Shown here piece by piece: positions 16,351 to 25,256 of a DNA stretch of 64,000 nucleotides. Source of the DNA: Billgrantia antri (GTDB lineage: Bacteria > Pseudomonadota > Gammaproteobacteria > Pseudomonadales > Halomonadaceae); the NCBI RefSeq assembly GCF_019430905.1, contig NZ_JAHYCA010000005.1, positions 124,001 through 188,000 of the forward strand, in the 5' to 3' direction. Positions within the stretch are counted from its first letter, which is position 1. Each line of letters starts with the position of its first letter. The notes beneath the pieces were generated by a model. The model was not told where the DNA came from. It made no database searches and saw only the letters and a program-made list of their open reading frames with translations. The translations under genes and the position numbers were made by a program.

Positions 16351-16380
16351 CTTGAAACCTGCGTCAACGGGCCGTATCTA
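16351..16380 (+). promoter_or_regulatory. Heat-shock (sigma32-like) promoter of htpX
   Basis: CTTGAAA at 16351-16357, a 14-base spacer and CCGTATCT at 16372-16379 fit the sigma32 pattern (CTTGAAA, 13-15 bases, CCCCATNT). The same bases can be read as a sigma70 promoter, TTGAAA-17-TATCTA. It lies 60-90 bases upstream of htpX, a heat-shock gene in E. coli. Confidence 0.7.
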
Positions 16381-16439
16381 ATTCAGCAGATTTCGTCTGG
16401 GCCGCAGTGGCGGCCCCTTGCCACCGGAGATTCCTGACG

Positions 16440-17342
16440 ATGATGAGAATACTGCTCTTCCTGGGCACCAACCTGGCGGTGATTGTCGTTGCCAGCATCA
16501 CGCTGCGCCTGCTCGGGGTGGAGGGCTACCTGACCGAGCAGGGCATGAACTTCAATGCCCTGCTGATCTTCTGCTTCATCTTCGGCATGGCCGGTTCGCT
16601 GGTATCGCTGTTCATTTCAAAGTGGATGGCGAAGCGCACTACCGGCACGGTGGTCATCACGCAGCCGAGCAACGCCACCGAGCAGTGGCTGCTCGACACC
16701 GTCGCCGAGCTCTCCCAGCAGGCCGGCATCAAGACGCCGGAGGTCGGCATCTTCCCGGCCCAGCAATCCAATGCCTTCGCCACCGGCTGGAACAAGGACG
16801 ACGCCCTGGTGGCGGTTTCCGCCGGCCTGCTCAACCGCATGCGCCCCGAGGAAGTGCGCGCGGTACTGGCGCACGAGATCGGTCACGTGGCCAACGGCGA
16901 CATGGTCACCCTTGCACTTATCCAGGGCGTGTTGAATACCTTCGTGATGTTCTTTGCACGGGTCGTGGCCCACTTGGTGGACAATTTCCTGCGCTCGCGC
17001 AGCGACGGTGAGGGCGGGCTCGGCTTCATGGGCTACTTCGCCGTAGTAATGGTCGCCGAGATCGTGTTCGGCCTGATCGCCTCGGCCATCGTCGCCTGGT
17101 TCTCGCGCTTCCGCGAATACCGTGCCGATGCGGCGGGCGCGCAACTTGCCGGCAGCGGCGCCATGATCAACGCCCTGGCCCGGCTCAAGGCCGAGAGCCA
17201 GATGCCCAACCAAATGCCCGACACCCTGACCGCCTTCGGGATCAACGCCGGCCAGACGCGCAAGTTGATGGAGCGCGTGTTTGCCAGCCACCCGCCGCTG
17301 GACGATCGGATTCGGGCGCTGAAGGAATCCGCTTACCGTTGA
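16440..17342 (+). CDS. htpX: Membrane-bound zinc metalloprotease HtpX
   Basis: HtpX is an inner-membrane M48 protease that degrades misfolded membrane proteins alongside FtsH. The 300-residue protein has two N-terminal helices (residues 4-24 and 35-57), the zinc motif HEIGH in [13 protein letters not shown], two further helices (about 155-210) and the third zinc ligand in [11 protein letters not shown]. The ATG at 16440 follows GGAGA. It is preceded by a sigma32-like promoter and followed by a strong terminator, so it is a single-gene unit. Confidence 0.96.
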   Translation: MMRILLFLGTNLAVIVVASITLRLLGVEGYLTEQGMNFNALLIFCFIFGMAGSLVSLFISKWMAKRTTGTVVITQPSNATEQWLLDTVAELSQQAGIKTPEVGIFPAQQSNAFATGWNKDDALVAVSAGLLNRMRPEEVRAVLAHEIGHVANGDMVTLALIQGVLNTFVMFFARVVAHLVDNFLRSRSDGEGGLGFMGYFAVVMVAEIVFGLIASAIVAWFSRFREYRADAAGAQLAGSGAMINALARLKAESQMPNQMPDTLTAFGINAGQTRKLMERVFASHPPLDDRIRALKESAYR

Positions 17343-17366
17343 GGCAGCGTGCCACGGGAAGCCGTA

Positions 17367-17392
17367 GGGCCCGTCGCTTGACGGGCCCTTTT
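17367..17392 (+). terminator. Rho-independent terminator of htpX
   Basis: A nine-base-pair stem GGGCCCGTC/GACGGGCCC with a GCTT loop is followed by TTTT, 25 bases after the htpX stop. It also separates htpX from the convergent pdxB. Confidence 0.9.
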
Positions 17393-17415
17393 CGTTGCGT
17401 TCGCTGTCGTAGCCC

Positions 17416-18570
17416 TCAGCAAACCTTCAGGCCCGCAGCTTGCAACCATGGGGCCAGACTGGCCACCTCTGCCCCCAGCTCAACCGTGAGCGTCGAGAGC
17501 TCGCGGCGCAGCGGGTAGCGGGCACGACAGGCGTCAAAGCCCCGAGCCATGCCGAGCCGACGGCTCTCTCGCCATAGGCTGTCATGGTCGCGACGTACGT
17601 CGTACACCGCCCTCAGGCACAGCCTCAGCGCCTCATCGACGTCTAGCCCGCCCTGAAGCCTGAGCCGGGATAGCGGCGGCTGAGGCAGCAGGTCATCGAG
17701 ACCGATTCGCCTCGGCAAGCCCAGATGCTGGCACAGCGCTGCATGGATCTGATGGGTCCCGCGCAGCTTGCCATCGAGGCTGTGGCCGGCGATATGCGGC
17801 GTCGCGATCTGGGCCAGATCGCGCAGCGCCGGGTCGATAGCCGGCTCCCCTTCCCACACGTCCAGCACCGCATCGATGTCGGCCGGTCCCGCCAGGCGCT
17901 GACGCAGCGCCAAGCCATCGATACAGTCGCCGCGTCCGGCATTGAGCAGCAGCGTGCCGGGAGACAGCTCGGCGATGCGTCGTGCATCGAGCAGATGATG
18001 AGTGGCATGTGGGCCCTCGCGCACCAGCGGGGTGTGCAGGCAGAGCACATCGCACACGTCGATAAGCGTCTCCAGTGCCTCGAACCCTTCGCACCCTTCC
18101 GCTTCCGCCCTGGGCGGATCGCAGGCCAGGCACTCGATGCCCATGGCGGTGAGCCGCGCCAGCAGTCTCCCGCCCACGTTGCCCACCCCGACGATCCCCA
18201 CGCGACGCTCGTTGAGCCGCCAGCCCTGGCGCTCGGCCAGGGTCAGCAGGCTGCCCAGCACGTAGTCGACCACTGCCTCGGCATTGCAGCCCGGAGCACT
18301 GGCGAAGGCGATGCCGTGGCGTGCCAGCGCGGACTGGTCGACATGGTCGGTGCCGATGGTGCAGGTCCCGACAAAGCGCAGCCTTGCTCCCTGCGCCTTG
18401 GCGGCGTCGAGAGTTGCCTCATCGAGGCGTGTGATCGAGCGGATCACCAGCGCGTCGACATCGCGCAAGGCGGCCGCGTCGATCTCGCGCCCCGGCATTC
18501 TCACCAGCTCGCCCAGCCGCCCGAAGCAGACCTCGGCACCTGGTACGTTGGCATCGACGAGAATCCTCAC
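17416..18570 (-). CDS. pdxB: Erythronate-4-phosphate dehydrogenase
   Basis: PdxB carries out the second step of DXP-dependent pyridoxal-phosphate synthesis, oxidising 4-phosphoerythronate. The 384-residue protein is a D-2-hydroxyacid dehydrogenase: the N-terminus VRILVDANVPGAEVCFG, the Rossmann glycine motif GVGNVGGRL, and catalytic Arg (NAGRG), Glu and His (TPHIAGHSLDGK) are all visible; IAGHSLDGKLRGT is the PdxB signature. The C-terminal ~100 residues are the PdxB dimerisation domain. Translation starts at GTG 18570 after AAGGAGGG; the open frame extends 157 codons upstream but runs through the divergent gene, so the long version is rejected. Confidence 0.94.
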   Translation of the reverse strand: MRILVDANVPGAEVCFGRLGELVRMPGREIDAAALRDVDALVIRSITRLDEATLDAAKAQGARLRFVGTCTIGTDHVDQSALARHGIAFASAPGCNAEAVVDYVLGSLLTLAERQGWRLNERRVGIVGVGNVGGRLLARLTAMGIECLACDPPRAEAEGCEGFEALETLIDVCDVLCLHTPLVREGPHATHHLLDARRIAELSPGTLLLNAGRGDCIDGLALRQRLAGPADIDAVLDVWEGEPAIDPALRDLAQIATPHIAGHSLDGKLRGTHQIHAALCQHLGLPRRIGLDDLLPQPPLSRLRLQGGLDVDEALRLCLRAVYDVRRDHDSLWRESRRLGMARGFDACRARYPLRRELSTLTVELGAEVASLAPWLQAAGLKVC

Positions 18571-18614
18571 CCTCTCCCTCCTTGAATCATCGTGACAAAG
18601 GCGTCCGACGTGAC

Positions 18615-18642
18615 TTGTGCCATCGGCGTGAAGGCTTACAAT
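18615..18642 (+). promoter_or_regulatory. Promoter of the WGR-like gene
   Basis: TTGTGC (18615-18620) and TACAAT (18637-18642) are 16 bases apart. The element lies inside the longest possible reading frame of the downstream gene, which argues for the shorter GTG start at 18700. Confidence 0.55.
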
Positions 18643-18699
18643 ACCGCACGAACCCTTCGCGCTGCCTCCCGGCAGCGCCCCGATGCGTGTGGAGCCTTC

Positions 18700-18981
18700 G
18701 TGATCGTCCGCTGGGAAAGTGAACACGACTACGTGCTGGTGCACATTCACCAGGACATGTTCGGCGACTGGATCTTCAGTCGCGCCTGGGGCCAGATCGG
18801 CACTCAGTTCGGCGGGCTGAAACACCGACTGGCCGATGATCATGACCAGGCCCTGATGTGGCTCGGCGACGAGGCCACCATTCAGTCGTCCCGCGGGCTG
18901 CGCAAGGTGCTCGAGGTCGACGCCGAGAGCGCCGAGGGACAGGCCGCGGTGCACCAGCTCTCGCTGCTGGACGCGCTGTAG
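18700..18981 (+). CDS. Small WGR-domain-like protein
   Basis: A protein of 93 residues (128 if an ATG at 18592 were used). The core reads YVLVHIHQDMFGDWIFSRAW and then GQIGTQFGG, which follows the WGR-domain pattern (a beta-strand, then R-x-W-G-x-I-G-T, then G and an alanine-containing helix, here DHDQALMWLGD). WGR domains occur in PARP1-type and DNA-repair-linked proteins and in small bacterial proteins of unknown role. I prefer the GTG at 18700, preceded by GTGGAG, because a promoter-like element lies upstream of it and the ATG start would leave only 21 bp to the divergent pdxB. Its role is unknown. Confidence 0.7.
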   Translation: MIVRWESEHDYVLVHIHQDMFGDWIFSRAWGQIGTQFGGLKHRLADDHDQALMWLGDEATIQSSRGLRKVLEVDAESAEGQAAVHQLSLLDAL

Positions 18982-19001
18982 ACACGTCTTGGGGCCGGAG
19001 G

Positions 19002-21995
19002 CTAGAGGTCGTCGCGCACGGTCTCGCTGGCGTCGATCCAATACTGCAGTAGCCCCAGCAGCTCCTCGCTCACTCCTTCCATTTGCCGTGCGTGCTGCTT
19101 TGCCTCCTCGTCGTCCTCATGCTCCTTCAACGCAAGCGCCTCCTCGGCCAGCCGGTCGTAGAGCGCACAAAGCGCGGCGATGCGCGCCTTGTGCTCCCTT
19201 CCTTCCAGTGGCGAGTCATCGAGGGCGCCCAGCCACTGTTCGAGCCGGCTTCTGCGTGAGCTTGGTGTCGGCGGCTCGTCACGCTCCCCCTTGAGGTAGC
19301 GCAGCAGGCCGGCCGCGCAGGCACGATGATCGGCCATGGCATAGATCGCTCGCAGCTCTTCCGGCCGGGCGCGCTGGCGATGACGCCAGGCAGGATCGGG
19401 GCGCCACGACTCGAGCCAGCCCGGTATCGCCTGCGCCGGCATGGGGCGGGCGATGGCATAACCCTGCCCCAGCTGATAGCCCATCGCCAGCAGCATGCGT
19501 CCGTGCAGCAGGGTCTCCACGCCCTCGGCAATGATGTTCCGGCGAAAGGCGACGGCGAGTCCAAGCACGCCCTCGAGAATCGTCAGGTCTTCGGGATCAT
19601 CGAGCATGTCGCGTACGAAACTGCGGTCGATCTTGAGGGTGCTGGCGGGAAAATGTCGCAGATACGTCAGCGAGGAGTAACCAGTGCCGAAGTCATCTAG
19701 CGCGAACTCGACGCCAAAGTCACGGCACGCCTTCATCACGCTCGTCACATGGGCGACGTCTTCCAGCGCATTCGTCTCGAGCACCTCCAGCTCGAGATCG
19801 CCCGGCGCTACGCTTGGGTGACGTTCGACTTCGGCACGCAGGCGCTCGAGGAAGTCGGCCTGCTGGAGATGAATGGCATCGATATTGACGCTGACCGGCA
19901 AGCGCACGCCGGCGCTGGCCCAGATCTCGAACTGATCCAGCGCCTGGGCCAGCACCCATTCCCCCAGTTCGACGGCCAGCGGATGCTGCTGGACGGCGGG
20001 CAGGAAAGCAGCGGGAGCCAGGAGGCCACGGTCGGGGTGCTGCCAACGAATCAGCGCCTCGACGCCGATGACCTCACCGGTCGACATGTTGACCTTGGGC
20101 TGGTAGTACAGCACGAACTCGTCGTTGATCAGGGCCTCGCGGATGCGCTCGAGGCTCTCATGGTGCCCACGCACAGCACGATCGTGCTCGGCGTCGAAGA
20201 TGTGGAAGCGGTTCTTCCCCGCCTGCTTGGCCTGATACATGGCCTGGTCCGCCTGACGGATGAGCTGCTCGGGCTCGATCTCGTCATCGGGGGAGTAGTG
20301 AACCACCCCGATGCTGCCCGAGACATGGAGCGAGGTGCCCTCGATGTCGATTGGTTCGGCAATGCGGCGCAGCAATCGTGCAATGAGGCTGGTCACTTTC
20401 GCCACGTCGTTCTGCTCCGGCAAGACGATGATGAACTCATCGCCCCCCAGGCGGGCCACCGTATCGGCTTCACGAAGGGCCGCAGTCAGACGCTCGGCGA
20501 TCGTGATCAGCACCCGGTCGCCAACCTCGTGGCCCAGGCGATCGTTGATCTCCTTGAAGCCATCCAGGTCGAGGTAAGCCAATGATACTTTGAAGCCGCT
20601 GCGCCGGGCCGCGAGCATCGCCTGGCGTAGCCTGTCGGCCAGCAGGATGCGGTTCGGCAGTTCGGTCAGGCCATCGAAGAAAGCCATGCTCTGTAGCTGA
20701 TGCTCGTACTCCTTCTGCCGACTGATGTCAGTGAATACCGCGACGAAATGCGACACCTGGCCGTGGCGGTCGCAGACTTTCGAAATGGTGAGCAGCTCCG
20801 GGTAGGTCTCGCCGCTCTTGCGCCGGTTCCACAGTTCGCCCTCCCAGGCCCCTTGCTCCAGCAACTCATTCCACAGTGCCTGATAGAACCCCTCCTCCTG
20901 CAGGCCCGACTGCAGGAGACGCGGGTTCTTGCCGAGAACTTCGTCGCGAGAATAACCGGTAATGCGCGTAAAGGCTTCGTTGACCTCGAGAATGTCGCCC
21001 TTGGCATCGGTAATGATGATGCCTTCCCGCGCATGGCTGAACACACTGGCAACGAGCCTGAGCTCCGCGGTCTTGCGCCGGACCACCTGACGCAGCCTGA
21101 CGTTCCAGGCCACGATCAGGGCGACTACCAGCGCCAGCCCCGCCCCGTAGGGCAAAAAGGCACGCCAATCAACGCGGGAGTCGGGCAGCTCGGCGCCAAC
21201 CCACTTCTCGCTCAAGCGGTCGAGCGTTCCACTGGTACGGGCATGCTCGATGCCCTTGTCGAGAATCGACCGCAGCAGCGCGTTGCCTTCGCTCACCGCC
21301 ATGGCATTGCGCCCCACGTACAGCGGCTCTCCGACCCGCTTCATCTCAGCGTTCTGGCCGCTACTGTAGAGGTAATAGAGAACGATCTGCTCGTCACCCA
21401 CCATGGCGTCGGCCTCGCCCTCCATCACCGCCCGCGCGGCACCGGCAAAGTCGTTGGTCTGAACCAGCTCGACATCGATGTCCAGCGACGCCAGATACCC
21501 TTCGGCATAATCGCCGCGCTGGGTGGCGACACGCTTGCCGTCGAGATCCTCGATTCGGGCAATGTCCGGGCGCTCGACCGCGACGAAGATGGCCGCAGGC
21601 ACCTCGAATACCGTCTGGGTGAAATCGAACCGCTGGTCGCGAGCCTCGCTATAGAAGAAGCTGCTCAGAACATCGGCTTCGCCACTCAGCACTCGCTCCT
21701 GGGCCTGCTGGAAAGCGGTGTCGGTCAGCTGTGCATGGAAGCCCGCCTCAGTGGCAATCCATTGGGCCAGCTCGACCATGATGCCGTGCCGCTCGCCGCT
21801 GGCATCGAGGAATTCGAACGGAGGATAGCGACTCTGGCTGACGAAGACGATCGGCTCATTGCGTTCCAGATAACGACGCTCTTCCTCGGTCAGCGCTATC
21901 CCACCCGTCTCGGCCGGCACCGTGCCCGCAAGCGCCGGCAGCAACGCACAGCCCAGGGCGGCATAAAGCCACCGCCTTCGTTGCGGCACACTCAT
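19002..21995 (-). CDS. Periplasmic-sensor PAS-GGDEF-EAL protein (cyclic di-GMP)
   Basis: A membrane-anchored cyclic-di-GMP enzyme of 997 residues. Domains in order: signal peptide (1-30), a bacterial solute-binding protein family 3 domain (about 30-260, with PPFEFLDASGERHGIMVEL), a transmembrane helix near 285, a PAS domain (310-420, with GIIITDAKGDILEVNEAFTRITGY), GGDEF (435-595, intact RLGGDEF) and EAL (615-855, with GVEALIRW and DDFGTGYSSLTYLRHFP). The last ~120 residues look like a chemoreceptor-zinc-binding-type module but lack most of its metal residues. Both the cyclase and the phosphodiesterase motif appear complete. I chose the ATG at 21995 because a signal peptide follows directly; an in-frame ATG exists 27 bases upstream. 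It follows rlmKL and a glutaredoxin-like gene on the same strand. Confidence 0.9.
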   Translation of the reverse strand: MSVPQRRRWLYAALGCALLPALAGTVPAETGGIALTEEERRYLERNEPIVFVSQSRYPPFEFLDASGERHGIMVELAQWIATEAGFHAQLTDTAFQQAQERVLSGEADVLSSFFYSEARDQRFDFTQTVFEVPAAIFVAVERPDIARIEDLDGKRVATQRGDYAEGYLASLDIDVELVQTNDFAGAARAVMEGEADAMVGDEQIVLYYLYSSGQNAEMKRVGEPLYVGRNAMAVSEGNALLRSILDKGIEHARTSGTLDRLSEKWVGAELPDSRVDWRAFLPYGAGLALVVALIVAWNVRLRQVVRRKTAELRLVASVFSHAREGIIITDAKGDILEVNEAFTRITGYSRDEVLGKNPRLLQSGLQEEGFYQALWNELLEQGAWEGELWNRRKSGETYPELLTISKVCDRHGQVSHFVAVFTDISRQKEYEHQLQSMAFFDGLTELPNRILLADRLRQAMLAARRSGFKVSLAYLDLDGFKEINDRLGHEVGDRVLITIAERLTAALREADTVARLGGDEFIIVLPEQNDVAKVTSLIARLLRRIAEPIDIEGTSLHVSGSIGVVHYSPDDEIEPEQLIRQADQAMYQAKQAGKNRFHIFDAEHDRAVRGHHESLERIREALINDEFVLYYQPKVNMSTGEVIGVEALIRWQHPDRGLLAPAAFLPAVQQHPLAVELGEWVLAQALDQFEIWASAGVRLPVSVNIDAIHLQQADFLERLRAEVERHPSVAPGDLELEVLETNALEDVAHVTSVMKACRDFGVEFALDDFGTGYSSLTYLRHFPASTLKIDRSFVRDMLDDPEDLTILEGVLGLAVAFRRNIIAEGVETLLHGRMLLAMGYQLGQGYAIARPMPAQAIPGWLESWRPDPAWRHRQRARPEELRAIYAMADHRACAAGLLRYLKGERDEPPTPSSRRSRLEQWLGALDDSPLEGREHKARIAALCALYDRLAEEALALKEHEDDEEAKQHARQMEGVSEELLGLLQYWIDASETVRDDL

Positions 21996-22103
21996 CTCCA
22001 CCCCCTGTGCGATCGAATCCATGCCCCATGAGTGTTGTCAAAGCGGCAACACTTCACCACTGTGACGGCACACCTTGGTATACGTTGGGTCAACGTCTTC
22101 GGC

Positions 22104-22460
22104 TCAGCCGAGGTAGCGTCGCCCCCTGGGGCGCTGCTTCGTCGGCACCTGTTCTTCTTGTACCCTCGCCTCAGGCCCGAGTTCGCTCGCCTGCAGCCGC
22201 CGCCAGGCGGAACCGTCGAGCCTGCGACGTTCGGCCAGCCAGGCTGCCAGCCGTGACGGCTCGAAGCCTCTGTCGAGTTCATCGCCTGCGGCATCCACCA
22301 GCACCGGGATACGCACACCATAGCGCGCCATCAGCGCCTCGTCCTCGCTGATCTCGACCCTCACCAGGCGATATTCACCTCGATGCAGGTTCTCCAGCAA
22401 GGCCTCGAGCTGCTCGCATAGGTGGCAGCCCAAGGTGGTATAAAGCGTAAGCTGGTTCAT
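22104..22460 (-). CDS. Glutaredoxin-like (DUF836-type) protein
   Basis: A 118-residue thioredoxin-fold protein whose start (MNQLTLYTTLGCHLCEQ) places the redox CxxC (C12-H-L-C15) right after the first strand, as in the glutaredoxin-like DUF836 family. RIPVLVDAAGDEL supplies the cis-proline loop. The last 35 residues are polar and poorly conserved. The ATG overlaps the rlmKL stop (ATGA), so it is translationally coupled to that gene. Its substrate is unknown. Confidence 0.8.
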   Translation of the reverse strand: MNQLTLYTTLGCHLCEQLEALLENLHRGEYRLVRVEISEDEALMARYGVRIPVLVDAAGDELDRGFEPSRLAAWLAERRRLDGSAWRRLQASELGPEARVQEEQVPTKQRPRGRRYLG

Positions 22461-24652
22461 GCCCCCTCCCGGTGACGAATCAGGAAGACATGATGAATGT
22501 CTGGACGCCGCGTGAAGTCGGGGTCGAAGGTGCGGGCCGAGATGTCCTCCACCGCGAAGCGTTCGGGCAGTCTGTCGTCGAGCTGGAAGCGACGCTGGTT
22601 ATTGGAGAACACCAGCGTGCCGCCCGACGCCAGCCGCGCCATGGCCAGCTCGATCAGCCGCACGTGGTCGCGCTGAACGTCCAGGGTGCCTTCCATCTTC
22701 TTGGAGTTGGAGAACGTCGGCGGGTCGAGGAAGATCAGATCGAACTCGGCCCGGGCGGTCTCGAGCCAGCGTAGGCAGTCGTCGCGCACCACGCGGTGAT
22801 GCGCGGGATCGAGGCCATTGAGGGCAAAGTTGTCGCGCGCCCATTCCAGGTAGGTATTGGAAAGATCGACGCTGACGCTGTCGGCGGCACCGCCTGACTC
22901 CTCGGTACCGAGCGCAGCCTGCACGGTGGCCGCAGCGGTATAGCAGAACAGGTTGAGAAAGCGCTTCCCCGCGGCCATCTCGCCCAGCATGCGGCGTACC
23001 GGACGGTGGTCGAGGAACAGGCCGGTGTCGATGTAGTCGCGCAGGTTGACCCACAGCCGAGCGCGCCCTTCGCAAACCTGGAAACGCTCACCGCTGGCGG
23101 CGTGCTTGCGGTACTGCGCCTTGCCGCTCTGCCGCTCCCGGCGCTTGATCACGACCTGGCCGGGATCAACGTCGAGCACCTCGGGGATCACCTGCAGCGC
23201 GTCGAAAAGGCGTCTCTGCGCCTGGGCGGCGTTCACCGAACGTGGCGGCGCGTACTCCTGCACGTGAACACGGCCATGGTAGACGTCCACCGCCAGGGCA
23301 TATTCGGGCATATCGGCATCGTAGAGTCGATAGCAGGTCTCGCCGCTCTGCTTGAGCCACTTCCTCAGCCGCTTGCGGTTCTTTTCCAGCCGGTTGGCGA
23401 ACATCTGGCCACCCTGGCTGCGCGCTGCCGCGCCGGCGGGTGCTGCCGCCTCCTCGGCCCCCTCGGCGGGAATGTCCATCAACAGCAGCTTGGCCTCGAG
23501 CGGGCCGTTCTTCAGCGAGTACTGCTTGTCGGCACGCAGCCCGATCCGGTGACCCAGGTCCGGGTTGGCGGTGAATACGGCCAGACGCCAGCCGGGGAAG
23601 GCGCGCTGAACGCCCTGCCCCAGCTCGCGATACAGCGTGACCAGCTCGGGCAGCTCGCCCAGGCGCTCACCGTAGGGCGGGTTGGTGATGACCAGACCAC
23701 GCACGTCCACGTCCATCTCCGCAGGACGCTGCAACTGGCCGAGCGAGGCGCCCGAGAATGCGATCAGCGCGGGGATTCCGGCCCGCATGGCGTTGGCTTT
23801 TGCCGCCGCCAATGCCGGCGGACTCTCGTCGAAACCGTAGAACCGGTTGCGGCAGCGCTTGCGCCCGATACTGGCACGCGCCTCGGCCTCGCGCCTGAGT
23901 TCCGCCCACAGCGCCTCGTCGTGCTGCGCCCAGCCATGGAAGCCGAAGCGTACCCGGCCGAGGTTGGGGGCCATGTCGGCGGCCATCAGCGCCGCCTCGA
24001 TCAGCAGCGTTCCCGCGCCACACAGGGGATCGACGAGCACCTCGCCATCGCGCAGGCGCTGCGGCCAGCCGGCACGGATCAGCAGTGCCGCGGCCAGGTT
24101 CTCCTTGAGCGGGGCGTGCCCCACGTCGCGGCGATAGCCACGCCGATGCAGGCTGTCGCCGGAGAGATCCACGCCCAGCGTCAGCCGCCCCCGATGCAAA
24201 TGAGCATAGAGACGCAGATCGGGGCGCTGCAGGTCGACGCCAGGGCGCGGCTTTCCCTGTGCCTGCAGCGCATCCACCACGCCGTCCTTGACGGTCTGGG
24301 CGCCGAAGCGGGTGTGGCGAATGTGCTCGCTGCGACCGTGAAAATCCACTGCCAGGGTGGCACCGGAGCGCAGGTGCCGGGACCAGTCGACGCCGGCTAC
24401 CGCGCGATGCATCGCCTCGGGCCGTTCGATACCCTCCTCCCGCAGCAGGCTGAGTACGATGCGGTTGGCCAGTCGCGACCACAGGCAGGCACGATAGGCA
24501 CCCTCGAGATCGGCACGAAAATGGACCCCGGCCACCGTGGTCTTGTTCGGCTCGGCTCCCAGCGTGCGCAGCTCATCGGCGAGCAGCTCCTCCAGCCCCT
24601 TGGGACAGGTGGCCAGGAAGGACCATATTTGACGTTGCGATGACTCACTCAT
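22457..24652 (-). CDS. rlmL: Bifunctional 23S rRNA methyltransferase RlmKL
   Basis: RlmKL methylates G2445 (N2) and G2069 (N7) of 23S rRNA. The 731-residue protein combines an N-terminal THUMP domain (about 45-155), an RlmL methyltransferase domain (160-390) with the amino-methyltransferase motif TNPPYGERLG, and a C-terminal RlmK domain (430-725) with FLNLFCYTAAATVQA as the SAM loop and LIFLDPPTFSNSKKM as its motif IV. The length equals that of the fused gammaproteobacterial form. The ATG at 24652 gives MSESSQRQIWSFLATCPKGLEELL, the typical beginning; a start 30 bases upstream is possible. It heads a three-gene unit. Confidence 0.95.
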   Translation of the reverse strand: MSESSQRQIWSFLATCPKGLEELLADELRTLGAEPNKTTVAGVHFRADLEGAYRACLWSRLANRIVLSLLREEGIERPEAMHRAVAGVDWSRHLRSGATLAVDFHGRSEHIRHTRFGAQTVKDGVVDALQAQGKPRPGVDLQRPDLRLYAHLHRGRLTLGVDLSGDSLHRRGYRRDVGHAPLKENLAAALLIRAGWPQRLRDGEVLVDPLCGAGTLLIEAALMAADMAPNLGRVRFGFHGWAQHDEALWAELRREAEARASIGRKRCRNRFYGFDESPPALAAAKANAMRAGIPALIAFSGASLGQLQRPAEMDVDVRGLVITNPPYGERLGELPELVTLYRELGQGVQRAFPGWRLAVFTANPDLGHRIGLRADKQYSLKNGPLEAKLLLMDIPAEGAEEAAAPAGAAARSQGGQMFANRLEKNRKRLRKWLKQSGETCYRLYDADMPEYALAVDVYHGRVHVQEYAPPRSVNAAQAQRRLFDALQVIPEVLDVDPGQVVIKRRERQSGKAQYRKHAASGERFQVCEGRARLWVNLRDYIDTGLFLDHRPVRRMLGEMAAGKRFLNLFCYTAAATVQAALGTEESGGAADSVSVDLSNTYLEWARDNFALNGLDPAHHRVVRDDCLRWLETARAEFDLIFLDPPTFSNSKKMEGTLDVQRDHVRLIELAMARLASGGTLVFSNNQRRFQLDDRLPERFAVEDISARTFDPDFTRRPDIHHVFLIRHREGA

Positions 24653-24931
24653 GAAGCATTCCCGCCCCCCTCGGCCGGGCATATTCCTTTCGTTACAAAA
24701 TTATCTCGATCTTATGACGAAACATAGGTCGACAATGCCCCCCATGATGGGCTAAGAGTAGTCATGGTAGCTACTGGAAAGACGCATGCGTTCACTTGGC
24801 GAGTCTGGTTTGGGCTCGCATGGCCTCGCTCTGCCGTCGTTAAAGGACTGGCTTACGGCTAAGCGAACGGTAGGACGCCGGGGCGTGCATGTCGCACGTC
24901 CCAAATTGGTACCTTGACAAGAGGTCATCCG

Positions 24932-25138
24932 ATGAAAAGACAGAAACGTGATCGCTTCCAACGCGCCTATCTCCATGGCTACAAGGCCGGCATCTCCGGG
25001 CGCTCCCGCGACGACTGTCCCAGTCAGGATGTCAATATACGCGAATATTGGATGAGTGGTTGGCGTGAAGGCCGAGGAGACCAGTGGGCCGGCATGACCG
25101 GCGTCTCCGGGATTCACAAGAACCCGATGGTAATGTAA
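24932..25138 (+). CDS. rmf: Ribosome modulation factor
   Basis: Rmf drives formation of inactive 100S ribosome dimers in stationary phase. The 68-residue basic protein has the diagnostic pattern MKRQKRDRFQRAYLHGYKAG, then GRSRDDCP and REYWMSGWREGR. The ATG at 24932 follows AGAGGTC; an upstream in-frame ATG would add six residues. It is flanked by 279 bp upstream with no gene and by a strong terminator downstream, consistent with separate growth-phase control. Confidence 0.95.
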   Translation: MKRQKRDRFQRAYLHGYKAGISGRSRDDCPSQDVNIREYWMSGWREGRGDQWAGMTGVSGIHKNPMVM

Positions 25139-25198
25139 CGACCTTCCCAACCAACCGATCATCCCCTTGTCACCGCCAGAGTGACGAGGAAGAAGCTA

Positions 25199-25225
25199 AG
25201 CCCGCGCCGTGCGCGGGCTTTCTTG
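25199..25225 (+). terminator. Rho-independent terminator of rmf
   Basis: A GC-rich stem AGCCCGCGC/GCGCGGGCT with a CGT loop is followed by TTCTTGT, about 60 bases after the rmf stop. Confidence 0.85.
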
Positions 25226-25256
25226 TATACCGAGTCTGCGGCTTTCGCATGTCGCC

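Noticed and set aside
17416..19041. 541-codon version of pdxB
   Set aside because: The extra N-terminal 157 codons run antisense through the WGR-like gene. The pdxB core starts at GTG 18570 with a strong ribosome site.
24752..25162. Minus-strand frame opposite rmf
   Set aside because: It has no ribosome site or recognisable domain and covers the rmf gene on the other strand.
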